Shown here: positions 17,691-29,090 of the stretch, one piece after another
Position numbering within the stretch: position 1 is the stretch's first letter
Layout of the letters: each line of letters opens with the position of its first letter
NCBI GenBank assembly: GCA_019918135.1
Contig: WBZZ01006609.1
Location: forward strand, 1 to 64,000
Length of the DNA: 64,000 nt
DNA from: Paulinella micropora
Taxonomy: Eukaryota > Cercozoa > Imbricatea > Euglyphida > Paulinellidae
Direction: 5' to 3'
Notes under the pieces: model-generated
Seen by the model: only the letters and a program-made list of their open reading frames with translations
What the model was told of the DNA's origin: nothing
Database searches by the model: none
Translations under genes and position numbers: made by a program

Positions 17691-19080
17691 TCACTTTTCG
17701 AAGATGAGCAACAGTAGACGTGTTCCCCCCAGTGGGGATGCTCGGCTTAGGTACCCTGAGGGAGACGGGTTCCACTGTGATACCCCTTCCCTCAGGGCTC
17801 CCTCAGTCATTTTTTCTCTTCCCACTTCCTGCTCTTGGCGTTGGGGCACGTCCTTCTTGTGGTCAAGCTTACCGGGGCAGGCCGGGCAGTAATGAAGGAA
17901 GCGACAGCTTCCCCAGAACTTACATTCTTCCCCGTCTGCCCAAGCAAAGCAAGCCTTGCTGACTAGCTTCCTCCCCTTGTTGTTGTTGAAGCCGCTGTAG
18001 TTACTGTCAGTGTGGTTGGACGACGTACCTGCCGTACCCCCGCCACCCTGACCTAACATCACATTAGCATCCGTTAGGTGAGCTTGTGCAAGCTGAACAG
18101 TTGTCAACCCTTTGCCCACCCACCCAATTGAGTCTGAATCCTTACTGCTGCGTCCCATCTGATGACAGACTTAAGCGTACACTTCTTCAAATACAACTCC
18201 ACCAACCTGTAATGCTCCCACATATCGTTTGCATGTTGTGTGTGGTGAACAGTGTATAAGTTAATAAGAATGTTGAGCTCGTCCAGAAAAGTAGTCACTT
18301 TATCTTTCGCTGCAACCTTCTCTGTCTCACCAAACAATCTTTTCTCTTTCGGAGGAGTTAGCTCGGTCAAGTTCACATACTCAAGGCCGAGCTTGATCTT
18401 CCTCAACACCTCCTTCACCTCATGCGACCCCGTCTACAACTAAATTCCTGTTCTAGGCTAGCTCGCTCCTTAGCGACGACATGTTTCGCAAACCGATCGC
18501 CTCGAGCAGGGAAGTGGAATCCAGACCTTCTGCTTGAGCTGCCTTGGAAATCTTGTCCCTTAGCAAGCTGTTCGCCTGTTGCACTTGTCCCAGCAGCGCG
18601 TCGTGAAGGTCACCTTCTTACCCCCTTCGTCCACCTGTCGATGCCTATCGAGCTGCTTTTGCAGCTTCTTTTGCTCCGCGAGCGCTTTGTTCAACTCCTC
18701 GCTGCCCACGTCGAGTCTCTGACTTTTGAACGGGGGAGGCCGAAGGCCGTCTTCGCCGTCCTTTCCGTAACGCTCCTCATCGCTTCCCTCCCCGTCCCCG
18801 AGTCTGCCCAACTCTTTGTCGACCACTCGCTTCCATACGACGTCCCCCGCCACGATCTGCTTTGCCAGCTGTGGACAGGTGAGCCTGTTGGCGTTGTCAC
18901 GAGCATCTGCATCCGGGAAGTACGCGGCCTTGAGCTGACGCATGTTGACCAACGTGTAGAGGTTGCTGAGGTGGCTGGAAACAGCCTTCGCCTTCTTCCA
19001 CAGCGAGAAATTTTCCACTTGCAGGCTAGCCGGAAATGAAACAGCACATCCGAGTACTCATCCGGCCTTGAATTCAACCA
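17691..19080 (-). pseudogene. Gag-like fragments with a CCCH zinc finger
   Basis: Three minus-strand pieces in different frames. The most downstream (18158-17691) carries a finger of exact C-x8-C-x5-C-x3-H spacing in CFAWADGEECKFWGSCRFLH followed by C..C, as seen in gag-like proteins of several protist and animal retroelements. The middle (18418-18104) is a helical NELNILINLYTVHHTQHAND-type region. The upstream piece (19018-18560) is charged and helical (KALAEQKKLQKQLDRHRQ). Probably the gag part of a decayed element whose pol is missing; a host gene is less likely. Confidence 0.4.
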
Positions 19081-19183
19081 CCTGTCGGTGAGGAGGCATA
19101 GTACGATGAGTGTAGACTTCTACAACGAAGCAAAATAAAAGGGACAGACTTTGAGGCAGTGAATTTGAGGAAGTGAAAAATTT

Positions 19184-19263
19184 GCGCCGGCGCGGGCCGG
19201 CCGGCTAAACGTAAAAAAAGTAACCGCTCCATAAATTTTAACGTTGCGGCCTCCGGCCGGCGC
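19184..19263. repeat. GC-rich inverted repeat
   Basis: GCGCCGGCGCGGGCCGGCCGGC (19184-19205) and GGCCTCCGGCCGGCGC (19248-19263) face each other across an AT-rich 42-nt loop, in a local GC spike at the truncated end of a Copia fragment. Significance unknown. Confidence 0.4.
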
Positions 19264-19274
19264 TAACCTTAATT

Positions 19275-21417
19275 ATAACTTATGTCTGGCTCAAGTTGAT
19301 CTGCACGTAAAGAGAGTCGTGACTTAACGAATTTTACGCCCGCTTCGTCAGTCTTAACTTTATGAACAAAGTAAACCAACGGGTTTGACTCCTGTCTTCC
19401 TAACTTCATCGGCCGTCACCCATTCATAGGTTTTGAACTCCCTTAACGCTTTCAGTTCATTATCGATTCCTTTTTGCAAGTCTTTCAGTGTCATTCCTTC
19501 AACTAAGTCTGGGTAGATGAATATAAAATAACCACTTGCTTGCTTCATGAGAGATGCAATCATCCATATCATTCAATACATCATTCATGAGCGTAACATG
19601 AAGCGTGGATGTAGAACTTAAGTCAGTTTGCTTCATCTCTCGTTTGCCTGTGACTATATTGGCTGAGCTAACACTGTTGCTTTGCTCCCAAGTTAGTCCT
19701 TTTGGCGGGGGCTTCTTCTCAATGTACCGATTCGGGTCGGTATGAGGCTCTTCTGGGGCAGTGAAATCAGATGAGGGCATCAGTCCTGTACTAAGGTTTG
19801 TGTCCTGATCGTCAGCTAAGCTTTGTTCAGTACTGATCTCGTCTTGCTGGTCTGATTTCTGCTCTTCCTGTAATCCTTGCTCGTGAGTTGGCGAATCTGG
19901 TCTCATCGCTCTCTCAAGCGGTTGGATTGTTGTATGCCCGTGTGTCGTTTCTTTGAAGTGTGGTTGTTGATCCTCATCTTCATCGTCTAGAATGGCTTGG
20001 ATTGGTGAAGGTTGATCTGTGGTGATTGTGTCTTTCTCACTCTTCCCCTCAGATTCATCACTCCATTATCTATCTGAGCGGTCACGCCTGACAATAGTCC
20101 TATTTTGCGCGGGTTAAATCTAGCATTACGAACGCCAGCTATTACTCGCTTGCCATCCCATACACGATACAATTCTCTATGTATGTCGTATCCTACTAAC
20201 GTAACTACTTTGCCGGGCATAGCTCCCTTGCCGTCTGTCTTGCCTATGTGCATTCCTCCTCTACTACCGATAGGTTTTAACTGATGCATTGGGTGTTTTC
20301 TACCGAAAAGCTGTTAGTATGGGGACATACCCTTACGGGAACCAGTGGTTGCCGGGAGGATGTTCCAAAGTGTGGATGCTGTATGTTCCATTTCGTCCCA
20401 AAAATTGGGTGGGAATCCAGCATGAATGCGCATAGCGCGTGCGGGTCCTCCTGTCGTTTGGTTCATTCTTTCCGCTGCCGGATTGCCATCTTTATCTTCT
20501 GTAGCTGCGTCTTGCCACACTATGCCTGGGTATTCCCTGCGCACCTCTGCGGGGGCAGTGAACTCCTGATCACAGCGTATTTCCTTGACTTTATTACTTG
20601 TTTGTGTTTCAAAGAAGCTGATGGCCTTCTTGAGACAAGTAATAAACTCATTCTTGTGAGCAAGATAGAAATCTAACTTGTAATAATCATCAGTCACGGA
20701 AAATTTATATCTTTTGCCTGTCCTTGACATTTAATTTATTACACGCTAGGGTCCTTGCGTATCTAAGTGTAATATCTCTCCTGACCTATTGGCTCTGCGA
20801 ATATGATTAACCGCAAATCTAGGAAGAACCTCAGCTTTGCCGATCATGCATTGTTCGCATGTGGCACACTCTTCCTTTGCGCTTTCCAAAGTTCCTCTAT
20901 GTCCAACTGTTTTATAACCAGCCGCATCTGCGAAAGTAGTGGCTTTTCCGAAACCGAAATGTCCTATACTAGCATGAAGGATATCTATTCCGTCTGTCAG
21001 TGCTAGCGGGGTACTTAACAAACAAGATCGCGTTGTTGGTCCTATCACTATCTCTATTCTTGCTTAGCTTGAATCTATCACTATCTTTGACTGATATGGG
21101 GCTTCCCTCCCCGATTACCCCAACATGGATTCGGTGCTCCTGAGGGAACATACCGCTGATTGATGCGAAGCGGTTTGTCCTTCTTCGTGTCCCATCGATA
21201 CAATAGAGATTTTGTCAACCTCCCCCTGACCAGTATATCCCTGGGGTCTACCTTTAATAGGTTTCTTAAGGATAAACATCTGACCATTTTGGTGTACCAC
21301 AGCTCTGTGGTGAAAATGATCCATGGGTCCAGTGGGTGCAATGTTGATAGGCATGGCCAATGACTGTGGGAGGAAAGCGACCGATGGGCTATGCCTACAT
21401 GGCGCAAAAAGAGACAC
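19275..21417 (-). mobile_element. Copia fragment 1 (minus), truncated in reverse transcriptase
   Basis: Reading the minus strand from 21417: protease-end sequence (HHRAVVHQNGQMFILKK), GAG-pre-integrase (21048-20746, LHASIGHFGF and C..C..GKA), integrase core (20730-20314, SVTDDYYK and ERMNQTT), a linker (20289-19499) and the start of the reverse transcriptase (EFKTYEWVTADEVRKTG, then VHKVKTDEAG and KSRLSLRADQLEPDISYN). It stops abruptly near 19275 and joins GC-rich sequence. It has several frameshifts, no LTR is visible and it is clearly inactive. The closest relative in the window is the Copia at 41350-45892. Confidence 0.75.
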
Positions 21418-22022
21418 CGTTCATGTATATCGGCCCACCTGATGAAGAAGTACCTGGCGACACGAGGAACGGAAAGGTGAACATAGCCGACTTCAGGACT
21501 GTGTTTAACAACGCGCAGAGACCTGAGCTGCACTTCTGGATGTGGTTCTACAACATAAGGGTGACTCCGGACGATTGGGAGCACTGGGCGGTTGGACTCG
21601 AGGACAACGAGCCGTGTGACAAGGAGACGCCTATGCCGCCTGAGTGTGAAAACTGCAGTGTCACACAGGTCAAGGGGCAAAAGTGGTGCTCAAGATGTAA
21701 GATGGTAGCCTACTGTAACAAGGAGTGTCAAAAGATGGATTGGTCGAGACACAAGCCATTCTGTAACTGGACTCAAGGAGAAGGCAAAAAGACGTGGTTG
21801 CAGGCCGGGCATCGAAGTTCAACGGAAGCTCGTGGAATGGGACCTCACGGTTCGACGGTCACGAGGATGAAAGGAGACTTGGCGTACAAGAGATTGTTCA
21901 GATACTGCCATGTCGTCCCGCAAGAGGGAGAGCAGGCAAAGGCGCTGCAACCGCGGTACACTGATCTTCTGCTGCTGGCTGGACCACCTGAGGCGGCCAA
22001 GGAGTATCTGGACATCGGTTGA
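21360..22022 (+). pseudogene. Copia gag-like region with MYND zinc finger
   Basis: From ATG 21360. Around residues 100-137 it shows CENCSVTQVKGQKWCSRC then YCNKECQKMDWSRHKPFC, the complete C-C, C-C, C-C, H-C pattern of a MYND finger. MYND fingers bind proline-rich peptides; Copia gags normally carry a CCHC knuckle here. The frame ends in TGA at 22020-22022 but similar sequence continues in the same frame (LTLLRNTFRGSTNWTRW), so the stop may be a nonsense change. A captured host gene fragment next to the element is the alternative. Confidence 0.6.
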
Positions 22023-22296
22023 GAATCATTGAAAGATGCGAAGGGACACGCGCAAACAGAAACGGAGCTCACCTTGCTACGTAACACTTTCCGTGGGTCT
22101 ACCAACTGGACGCGCTGGAAGAGAGGAAGAGGGCGGCAATTGCACGTCTCCGCGCTGAAAGAAACACATCCACACCCGGGAGACAGGGTGGGAGGGTGGT
22201 GTTGAGGTACCTGGGGATGGGGGAGCGCTGAGGTTGAACGACGCGAGCGCGAACGAGCCTACAAGCGAAGCGAGAAGGGTGGGGCGATGAGAAGAT

Positions 22297-23349
22297 ATGA
22301 AGACTACCATCACGCTAGAACAAGGAGAAAATGCAAACCTTAGCGTTGACCCTGTGCCCAGGACTGGGGGACTCGATGAGGAGGAGAAAAAGCCACCGGG
22401 GACACTGCCTGGACAAGCAGGACACGACGGGGATGTTGACGAAAGTGGCCTGGAAATGAATCGAGGAGGATCGAACCTGGGGCCGGATGGTGGTGGAAAA
22501 GAACCTGCGGCTCACATGACGCACGGGGATGGTATGGGTGGTGCTCAAGACCCATATGCAGTCTACCTAGACTCCGAATCGGCTCAACACATGCTGCAGT
22601 TGGCTGACGCGCTAAATGAAGTGCTGGACGACGATCAATTGGTTGTCAGGGGCATCTCAGGAGTCTCGGCGACTGAGTCTAAAGGAAGCACTTCATTTGT
22701 GGGTGTCAGCGGTGAAGGGAGCCCCCAAGAAGTGGAAATGAGTGAGGCGTATGTCTTACCTACACTGGATAGGACGCTGTTCTCGGCTGGGCGCCTTCAA
22801 CGCGCAGGGTTCGCGATTGTTATGCAAGGTGCCAAATTCTTCGTTACTAAGAAGCAAATTGAGGTGGAAGAGCGGGACAAGGTGCTAATTGGTATCTTTG
22901 ACGCCGAGTCATGTCAATATCAATTTACAACGCTGCAGCCACCGGGATGGAGAAAGAAGAAGAGAGAGAGCTGGCCTTACCCTGGATGCAATCCTGCTTT
23001 CTGGTCAACGAGGATGAACCCTACTACTGAAGTGGACATGCGTGACATCAACGACATATTCCACTTTGGAGAAACAATTGCAAGGCAGTTCCTAAAGCAA
23101 AATGGATTGACTCCAAAGCACAAGGGGAGAGTAGTGAAATGCACCTGCAATGCGTGTGCGACAACTAAGATCAAGAAGCACGCTTCGTACGTGGGGGCGT
23201 CCCTGACGCTATGCAATGAAGTTGGCGAAGATTGGAGTGCTGACGGGACGGGTCGGATTGCATTTCCATTGTATGGGCAGACACCCTACTTCCCTGTTGT
23301 TCGTCGAGAATGTTTCAGGGTTCCTCAAAGGAAAGTGGAACCCCACTAG
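22297..23349 (+). pseudogene. Copia protease and GAG-pre-integrase region
   Basis: About 350 residues, with an N-terminal acidic Gly-rich linker, then an aspartic-protease-like domain (YLDSESAQHM, VRGISGVSATESKG, LDRTLFSAGRLQRAGFAIV). The usual D-S/T-G active-site triad reads D-S-E, so the enzyme is probably dead; the fragment at 45932-46245 keeps D-S-G at this position. The later part (DINDIFHFGETIARQFLK and CTCNACATTKIKKH) matches the His/Cys pre-integrase region. Confidence 0.65.
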
Positions 23350-23865
23350 GGCCTCTGAGCTGGCATTACAGCAGCTGATAGAGGTCCAAGTGTGGTCCAA
23401 AACACAAACGGGGAAATCAATGAAGCAATTTCGAACTGATAAGGAATGTATCGCCAAGTCTGTCAAGAGCTATTGGCGAGCATAGGTGTTGAGCAAAGGC
23501 TGCCCGTGCGAGAAGATCCCAACAAAGACGCCTACGCAGAGGCGGGAATAAAGATTGTGTTCTCATTGGCGGCTACGCTCCTTACTACAAGGAGTGCACC
23601 GGTTTACTTCCTGCCGTTGGCAGTAGACTACGCTATCTTCATACTCAACATGCAAGGCAGGGCAGGAGCTAAGGTATCGCGGCACGAAGCATTCTACAAA
23701 AGACCTGCGCCGCACCACACTATCCTGAAACCGTTTGGCTGCCTATATGTATTCTACAAGGGAGGTAAGAAGGGACAAGAGAAGGGAGCACCAGGTGTGT
23801 TCATGGGGGTCAACATAGAGGAGTCGCTCTATAAGGTGTGGAGTTACTACACTGGCAGCTGGTGA
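23216..23865 (+). pseudogene. Copia integrase, two frames
   Basis: The first piece (23216-23485) ends with KTQTGKSMKQFRTDKECIAK, the second (23446-23865) begins after the core and includes EAGIKIVFSLAATLLTTRSA and KPFGCLYVFYKGGKKGQEKG, the conserved integrase end of Copia elements. A frame change lies in the overlap. Confidence 0.6.
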
Positions 23866-23889
23866 CTACGGTGGACATGGTCGTACAAG

Positions 23890-26068
23890 ATGCAAGCATT
23901 CATGGATGTCCTACCCTGTATCCGAAGGGAAGAATGGCTGAATCGAAGCAGCACCTGTTTCAGACCGCTACACCGACTTTGGAAAAAAGGAGATAAATGT
24001 GACGGGTACACCAGTCAATTTTTCACCCAAAGTGAGCAACGACTGCTTAACGAACTGGAAGACGTTGTCAGGGAGGATAATGAGGACGGGAGCGACGTAC
24101 CTGGGACGCCGTCTGACGAGGGAGTATCCGTTGCGTCAGGTGGGGGACGAGAGGATGATTGTGGTGTCGTCACTCTTGTCACTTATGAGGAAGGTGATGC
24201 TGGGAGTGATGATGTTGGTCGAAGGGAGCCACAACGTGAAGCTCGTGCCTCAGATGTAGCCCGTTCGCCTCGTTTTGCTTTGGGGAGACATGTGGGGCGA
24301 TCGGAGGGACGCAGGGATGCGAGAGGGGTATCAGTGGCATGGACAGGTGCACCGGTCGATGAGTCGAACATCGTCGAAGGGCAGAGGGGTCGTTTGCCAA
24401 CGAAGCCCTCTAACTTTAGCTCTGGAGCGTACCTAGTCTCAGTGCCGGTTCCTCATCGCGTAGCAACAGCGTCGGGGAGGTTCAACGCATCGCGTTTTGC
24501 CGATATAGACAAGCACCTCAAGCTGGGAGCAATCGTCGAACGTCATGTGTCGGAGAAGCCCCCTGGCGAGCCGTTGGTCCCGATAAGATTCGTCGACTTC
24601 GAGAAGAGGGAGACGGTGGACGGGCCAGCTGTTGACACCAAGTCACGTATTGCAGGATTGGGATTCAGACAGCCGTCGTGGCAATACGACAAGGTGGATC
24701 TCCCCACATGCAGGGTGGAGATAGTCTGGTTGACATGTGCCCTGGCTGTCCTACAGGACATGGAAGTCTATGGAATGGATGAGGAAAGTGCTTTTCCTCA
24801 GGTCAAGCTGCGTGTTCCGGTGTGGCTTAAGCCTCCGACAGGCTACACGCCCCCTAACGTCGTATGGCAAGCGTTGGGTGGTGTCAACGGATTGAAGCCA
24901 TCCGGACATATCTACTGGAACGACAGGGTGATACCAACGCAAAAGAATATGGGCTTTGCCCAGAGCGTCATCGAACCGGTGTTGCTTGGGCGAATCGATG
25001 AGCAGACAAAGAAGACGGAGATATTAGCATACCACGTCGATGACAACGTGCATGTTGCTGCATCTGAGGAGAGCCGTCGGGAGTACGTTGAGAAGCTCAA
25101 CAGCGCATGGAGAAACGCAAAGGATTCAGGGAAGGTGAAGCAGTTTCTGTCCTTGGAATTTGAGATGAGTCGTGTTGGAGGATTCAGGGAAGGTGAAGCA
25201 GTTTCTGTTCTTGGAATTTGAGATGAGTCGTGTTGGGGGAGAGACTACCATGACGATCCGGCAGAGAGAGTACATCGCAACGTTGTTGGTGCGATTCAAG
25301 AGGAGCAACGGGCGTCAGTGGATGCCAGCCAAGACCCCTTGGCTGCCGGTAGGATCCAAGATGGAGCCGGCCATGCTTTGCGTACTCGCCGCAGGAGATT
25401 GTTGGAAGCTACGTGTGGCTGAAGGCCAGCGTTCCGGAGTCAGTCATGTCCCTGAGCGTAATCGCGGAGTACCAGTCAGACCGTGAAAAGTTCGACTACC
25501 GGGCGGCTGAGCAGCTGCTGCGCTTCTTCATGTATGTCAAGGATAGGGGAGTAAAGTTCTCGTCCAGTGGTAATCGAACGTTGGAAGCCGACTCCGATTC
25601 GTCGCTGGGCAATAGCAGCAAGATGTACTCCCGGACGGGTGGAGTGGTGTTCTTGGCCGGTGGACAGGTCACGGTGCGGGCTACCGCCCAGAAGCATCTG
25701 GCGACGGGGACACACGAGAGCGAGACCTACGCAGCATCGGAGGTACTCCATGACGTGGAGTCAGTGCGCAATGTGATCAAGTCGTGTCTGATGGCAACCC
25801 TTTGAAAAGTGAGCTGATGGCAACGCCAAAGATGAATGTGGACAACCAGGCCACAGTCTGTACTGCACCCAACTCAGTGTTTGGAAAGAAGCTCCGGCAC
25901 ATCGCGCTGCGTCACAACCATACCACGGAGGCGATAAGGAAGGGGGAGGTCATTATGAACTGGGTACCTTCAGAGCAGAACCGTGCTGATATCTTATCCA
26001 AGCGGTTTGAAAGCCCTTCTCTTTTCAAGAAAGGGGCTGACAGTCTATCAGGCAATGCGGCCAAATAA
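23890..26068 (+). pseudogene. Copia reverse transcriptase and RNase H
   Basis: The palm is seen as YGMDEESAFPQVKLRVPVW and the catalytic YHVDDNVHVAA. After the 58-bp duplication the thumb continues in another frame, and the RNase H part shows LEADSDSSLGNSSKMYSRTG, AQKHLATGTHESETYAASE and RHIALRHNHTTEAI. The catalytic box reads HVDD, not YVDD, as in the other Copia copies of this window. Inactive because of frame breaks. Confidence 0.75.
25121..25236. repeat. 58-bp tandem duplication in the reverse transcriptase
   Basis: 25121-25178 and 25179-25236 are direct copies beginning AGGATTCAGGGAAGGTGAAG and differ at one base (CCTTGG against TCTTGG). The length is not a multiple of three, so it breaks the reading frame. 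The unduplicated state is seen in the relative at 27820-27880. Confidence 0.85.
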
Positions 26069-26123
26069 GACACTTAGTAGTAAGTATGATAACTCCAGAC
26101 TCAGTTCAAGGAAATCACTGCCT

Positions 26124-26440
26124 CTGAAATTAGGGGGAGCTTTACAACCAGATAGCTGTTAGAATAATTTCTGGCGGCAGTTACGCTTGTAATTACTTTC
26201 GTTAGGACTGATATAGATTACCAAGTTAGTCTGGTCTGGACAATAAGAATTAATGATTGGGTGTAACAGTAAAATTACTCAAGTCAGCCAGCCATGCGCT
26301 TTACTAAACCAGTGCTCTGTTTGGCGGTAAAAGTTGTTACTCAATCAACCCTCATAATCTGATCAACTGCGATCTACTGAAGTCATCCGGCTCTAACCGA
26401 CCTGTCAACTTAGCAACCGGATATTATACCCTCACTACTC
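26124..26440 (+). repeat. Polypurine tract and probable 3' LTR of Copia element 2
   Basis: AATTAGGGGGAGC at 26124-26136 follows the pol end by about 60 nt. The same GGGGGAGC tract precedes the presumed LTRs of the neighbouring elements. The 300 bp after it hold no gene. LTR limits are inferred because no 5' LTR is visible. Confidence 0.5.
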
Positions 26441-29090
26441 CATGCTACATCCCTTTGGCTGCTGCCTGTGAGTAATCTACAAAGAAGTGGAAAAGGGGCA
26501 GGAGAGGGGGGAGCCAGGGGTGTTTATGGGAGTCAACGTGGAGCAGTCTGCGTATGTGGTCTGGAGTTTTTACGACAAGAAGATCAAAGTGACAGCAGAC
26601 ATCATGGTGAGAGATCACACAACGCATGGGTGGCCAACACTGTACCCAGGAAGCAGAATGGCAGCGTCATCCCAACATTTGTTTCACAGCTCCAACGTCG
26701 CACGGGAAAAAAAGTGGCAAAAGTGACGAACATCCCGGAAAATTTTTCACCGACGACGAGTGGCTCGTGATTCAACGTCTGGCAAACGAAGTCGGCGAAC
26801 TGCAACGGGAAGTGAAGGATACGGAAACCAGTGCGTTGCCGACAGAAGGGACGGACCAGGGTGTCGATGGTGGAGGAGCTGGCGTTGTCAGGTTGGTTCA
26901 AGGGGAGGATGAGCTGCCTAACGGGTGTCATGTGGCTGCTGCTCAGGGAGGTGGAAGTAGAGCTGAAAGCAAGAGGAATGCTGCCAACCCTGTTGCTCCT
27001 AGGGTAGAAAACAAAAGGAATAGGAATGGGTGCCTGTTAATTGGAATGGGGCAGCTATAACCGCTACCAACATAGTCTCTCAGCCTCGTAACAGAGAGAG
27101 AAATAGGCCGAGCAATTTCAGATCAGGGGCGTTTCTAGTGACCATACCAGTTCCGTATCGCGAGGCGACTGTGTCTGGCAGGTTCAATGAGTCTAGGTTT
27201 GCGGACATAGACAAACACCTGAAGCTTAGTGCAATAGTTCAGCGTCACATCTCTGAGAAGCCGAGCCTCTTGTGCCGACGAGGTTTGTTGATTTTGAGAA
27301 GAGAGAGACAGCAGATGGACCGATGATGGAGGCAAAGTCGAGAATAGCTGGCATAGGGTTCTTGCAACCGTCATGGCAGTATGATAAAGGTCGATCTACC
27401 AACTTGCAGGGTGGAGACAGTTTGGCTGACGTGTGCTTTGGCAGTCCTACAGGAGATGGACATTTTCAGCGTTGATGAGGAGAGTGCTTTTCGGAACGTC
27501 AGGCTTCGCATCCCGGTATGGTTGCGTCCTCCAGCAGGGTATGTGCCTCCTAATACGGTGTGGGAGGCAGTAGGAGGCGTAAACGGTCTTAAGTCATCTG
27601 GTCATGTGTATTGGAACGACAGGGTGGTTCCAACGCAGAAGAAGCTGGGTTTCCAACAAAGCATAGTTGATCCGGTGGTGTTTGCAGGGGTAGATGAAGA
27701 GGCCAACAAGACGGAGGTGCTCACGTACCACGTAGATGACAGTATTAATGCTGCGGCTTCAAAGTGCAGCAGGGAGATGTATGTCAAGGAGCTCAACAGT
27801 GAGTGGGGGAATGTCAAAGACCTTGGGCTTGTGAAGGAGTTTCTTTCGATTGAGTTTGAGCTTAAAAGAGTCAATGGAGTGTACTCAATCACTCTATTCC
27901 AGAGGCAGTATATAGACACGTTGCTGCAGCGATTCAAGAGGAACGATCATACGCCAGTGGATGCCTGCTAAGACGCCTTGGCTGCCGGAAGGGTCAAAGA
28001 TGGTGCCGGCTATGGTTGAGTACGACCCGCAAGAGATAGTGGGGAGCTACTATATCTACCTTAAGGCAAGTGTACCGGAGGCGGTTGCGGCGATTGCGTC
28101 TATGGCTGAGCATCAAGCAAGTAGAGAAAAGTTCGACTACTGCAGAGCGGAACAGCTGTTGCGTTACTTTGTGTATGTAAGAAACAGAGGCGTAAGGTTT
28201 GCGTCTAACGGCAATAGAAGGTTGGAGGCGGACTCTGACTCGTCACTTGGAAATGATGAAAAGATGTATTCAAAGACGGGTGGGGTAGTGTTTTTGGCAG
28301 GCCCAGTGTCGGTCAGGTCGACGACCCAAAAGCACTTAGCAACAGGAACGCAAGAAAGTGAGACGTATGCGGCGTCTGAGGTCTTGCATGATTTAGAAGC
28401 GGTGAGGCATGTGTTGCGGTCTTTGCCATGGTCTGATGGTAACCCGCTCAAGAAGGAGCTCAGCGAGATGCCAATACTCAGAGTTGACAACCAGGCAACA
28501 GTCAGCACGGCACCAAACTCAGTGTTCGCAAAGCGGCTCAGGCACATAGCGCTCAGTCACTATCATCTCAGAGGCGATACGGAAGGGGGAGGTGATGGTC
28601 AAGTGGGTGCCGTCCGAAGAGAACAGGGCGGACATACTGTCGAAGAAGATCGCCAGCCCTTCGGTATTCAAGCGTGGAGAGGATCGGTTAACAGGGCACT
28701 CTGTTTGACTCTTTCTACATGGGTATGAGATGGAGTTGATAGTTAGTATTACAAGTAGATTGTATTCTGACGTCCTAATGAAGTAGGGGGAGCTTTATAC
28801 CAATTTCTTTGCTAGAATAGAATTGGTATTTATAATTCAATAGGCAGTATTAATTTTATAATTGAGGACTGAGAAATTTATTGTTAGGACTGACAGTGAT
28901 CACTGGACTTGAATTATTATGTTTAGACTGGTCATGTTAATTGTAGTATTCAGGTCAGGACACGCGCTTTCAGATCGCGCCACTTTTGTACCTCAATCTG
29001 TGTTTAGTAAATTATCTCAGATTTGCCAAACTAAGCGAGTCACAAAGTGCTCCGGTCTTCAACACCGTTCTTGTCAAAGTATTAATATAA
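26441..29090 (+). mobile_element. Copia fragment 3 (plus), 5'-truncated, related to element 2
   Basis: Begins within the integrase end (HPFGCC, then GQERGEPGVFMGVNVEQSAY), followed by a linker (26626-27060), reverse transcriptase (27030-27971, with FSVDEESAFRNVRLRIPVW and YHVDDSINAAA) and RNase H (27961-28728, LEADSDSSLGNDEKMYSKTG and QESETYAASEVLHD). Frame changes lie near 27280, 27385, 27960 and 28560. A polypurine tract TAGGGGGAGC at 28784-28793 starts a probable 3' LTR that ends near 29090 against the Gypsy element. Confidence 0.75.
28784..29090 (+). repeat. Polypurine tract and probable 3' LTR of Copia fragment 3
   Basis: After TAGGGGGAGC the sequence opens TTTATACCAATTTC with an inverted AATTGGTA 20 nt later, and stays AT-rich until it meets GC-rich Gypsy coding sequence at about 29090. 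No gene seen. No partner LTR is present. Confidence 0.45.

Larger units (their letters stand above)
21360..26440 (+). mobile_element. Copia element 2 (plus), with MYND finger, 3' LTR remnant
   Basis: Gag-like region with MYND finger (21360-22280), protease and GAG-pre-integrase (22297-23215), integrase (23216-23865), reverse transcriptase and RNase H (23890-26068), a polypurine tract (about 26124-26135) and a probable 3' LTR to about 26440. Frames are broken in several places and a 58-bp tandem duplication disrupts the reverse transcriptase. It abuts Copia fragment 1 back to back at about 21360 and is followed by a related fragment. Confidence 0.75.

Noticed and set aside
21081..21680. A 199-codon minus-strand frame
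   Set aside because: It overlaps the MYND-containing plus-strand gene and the Copia fragment in another frame and has no recognisable domain.
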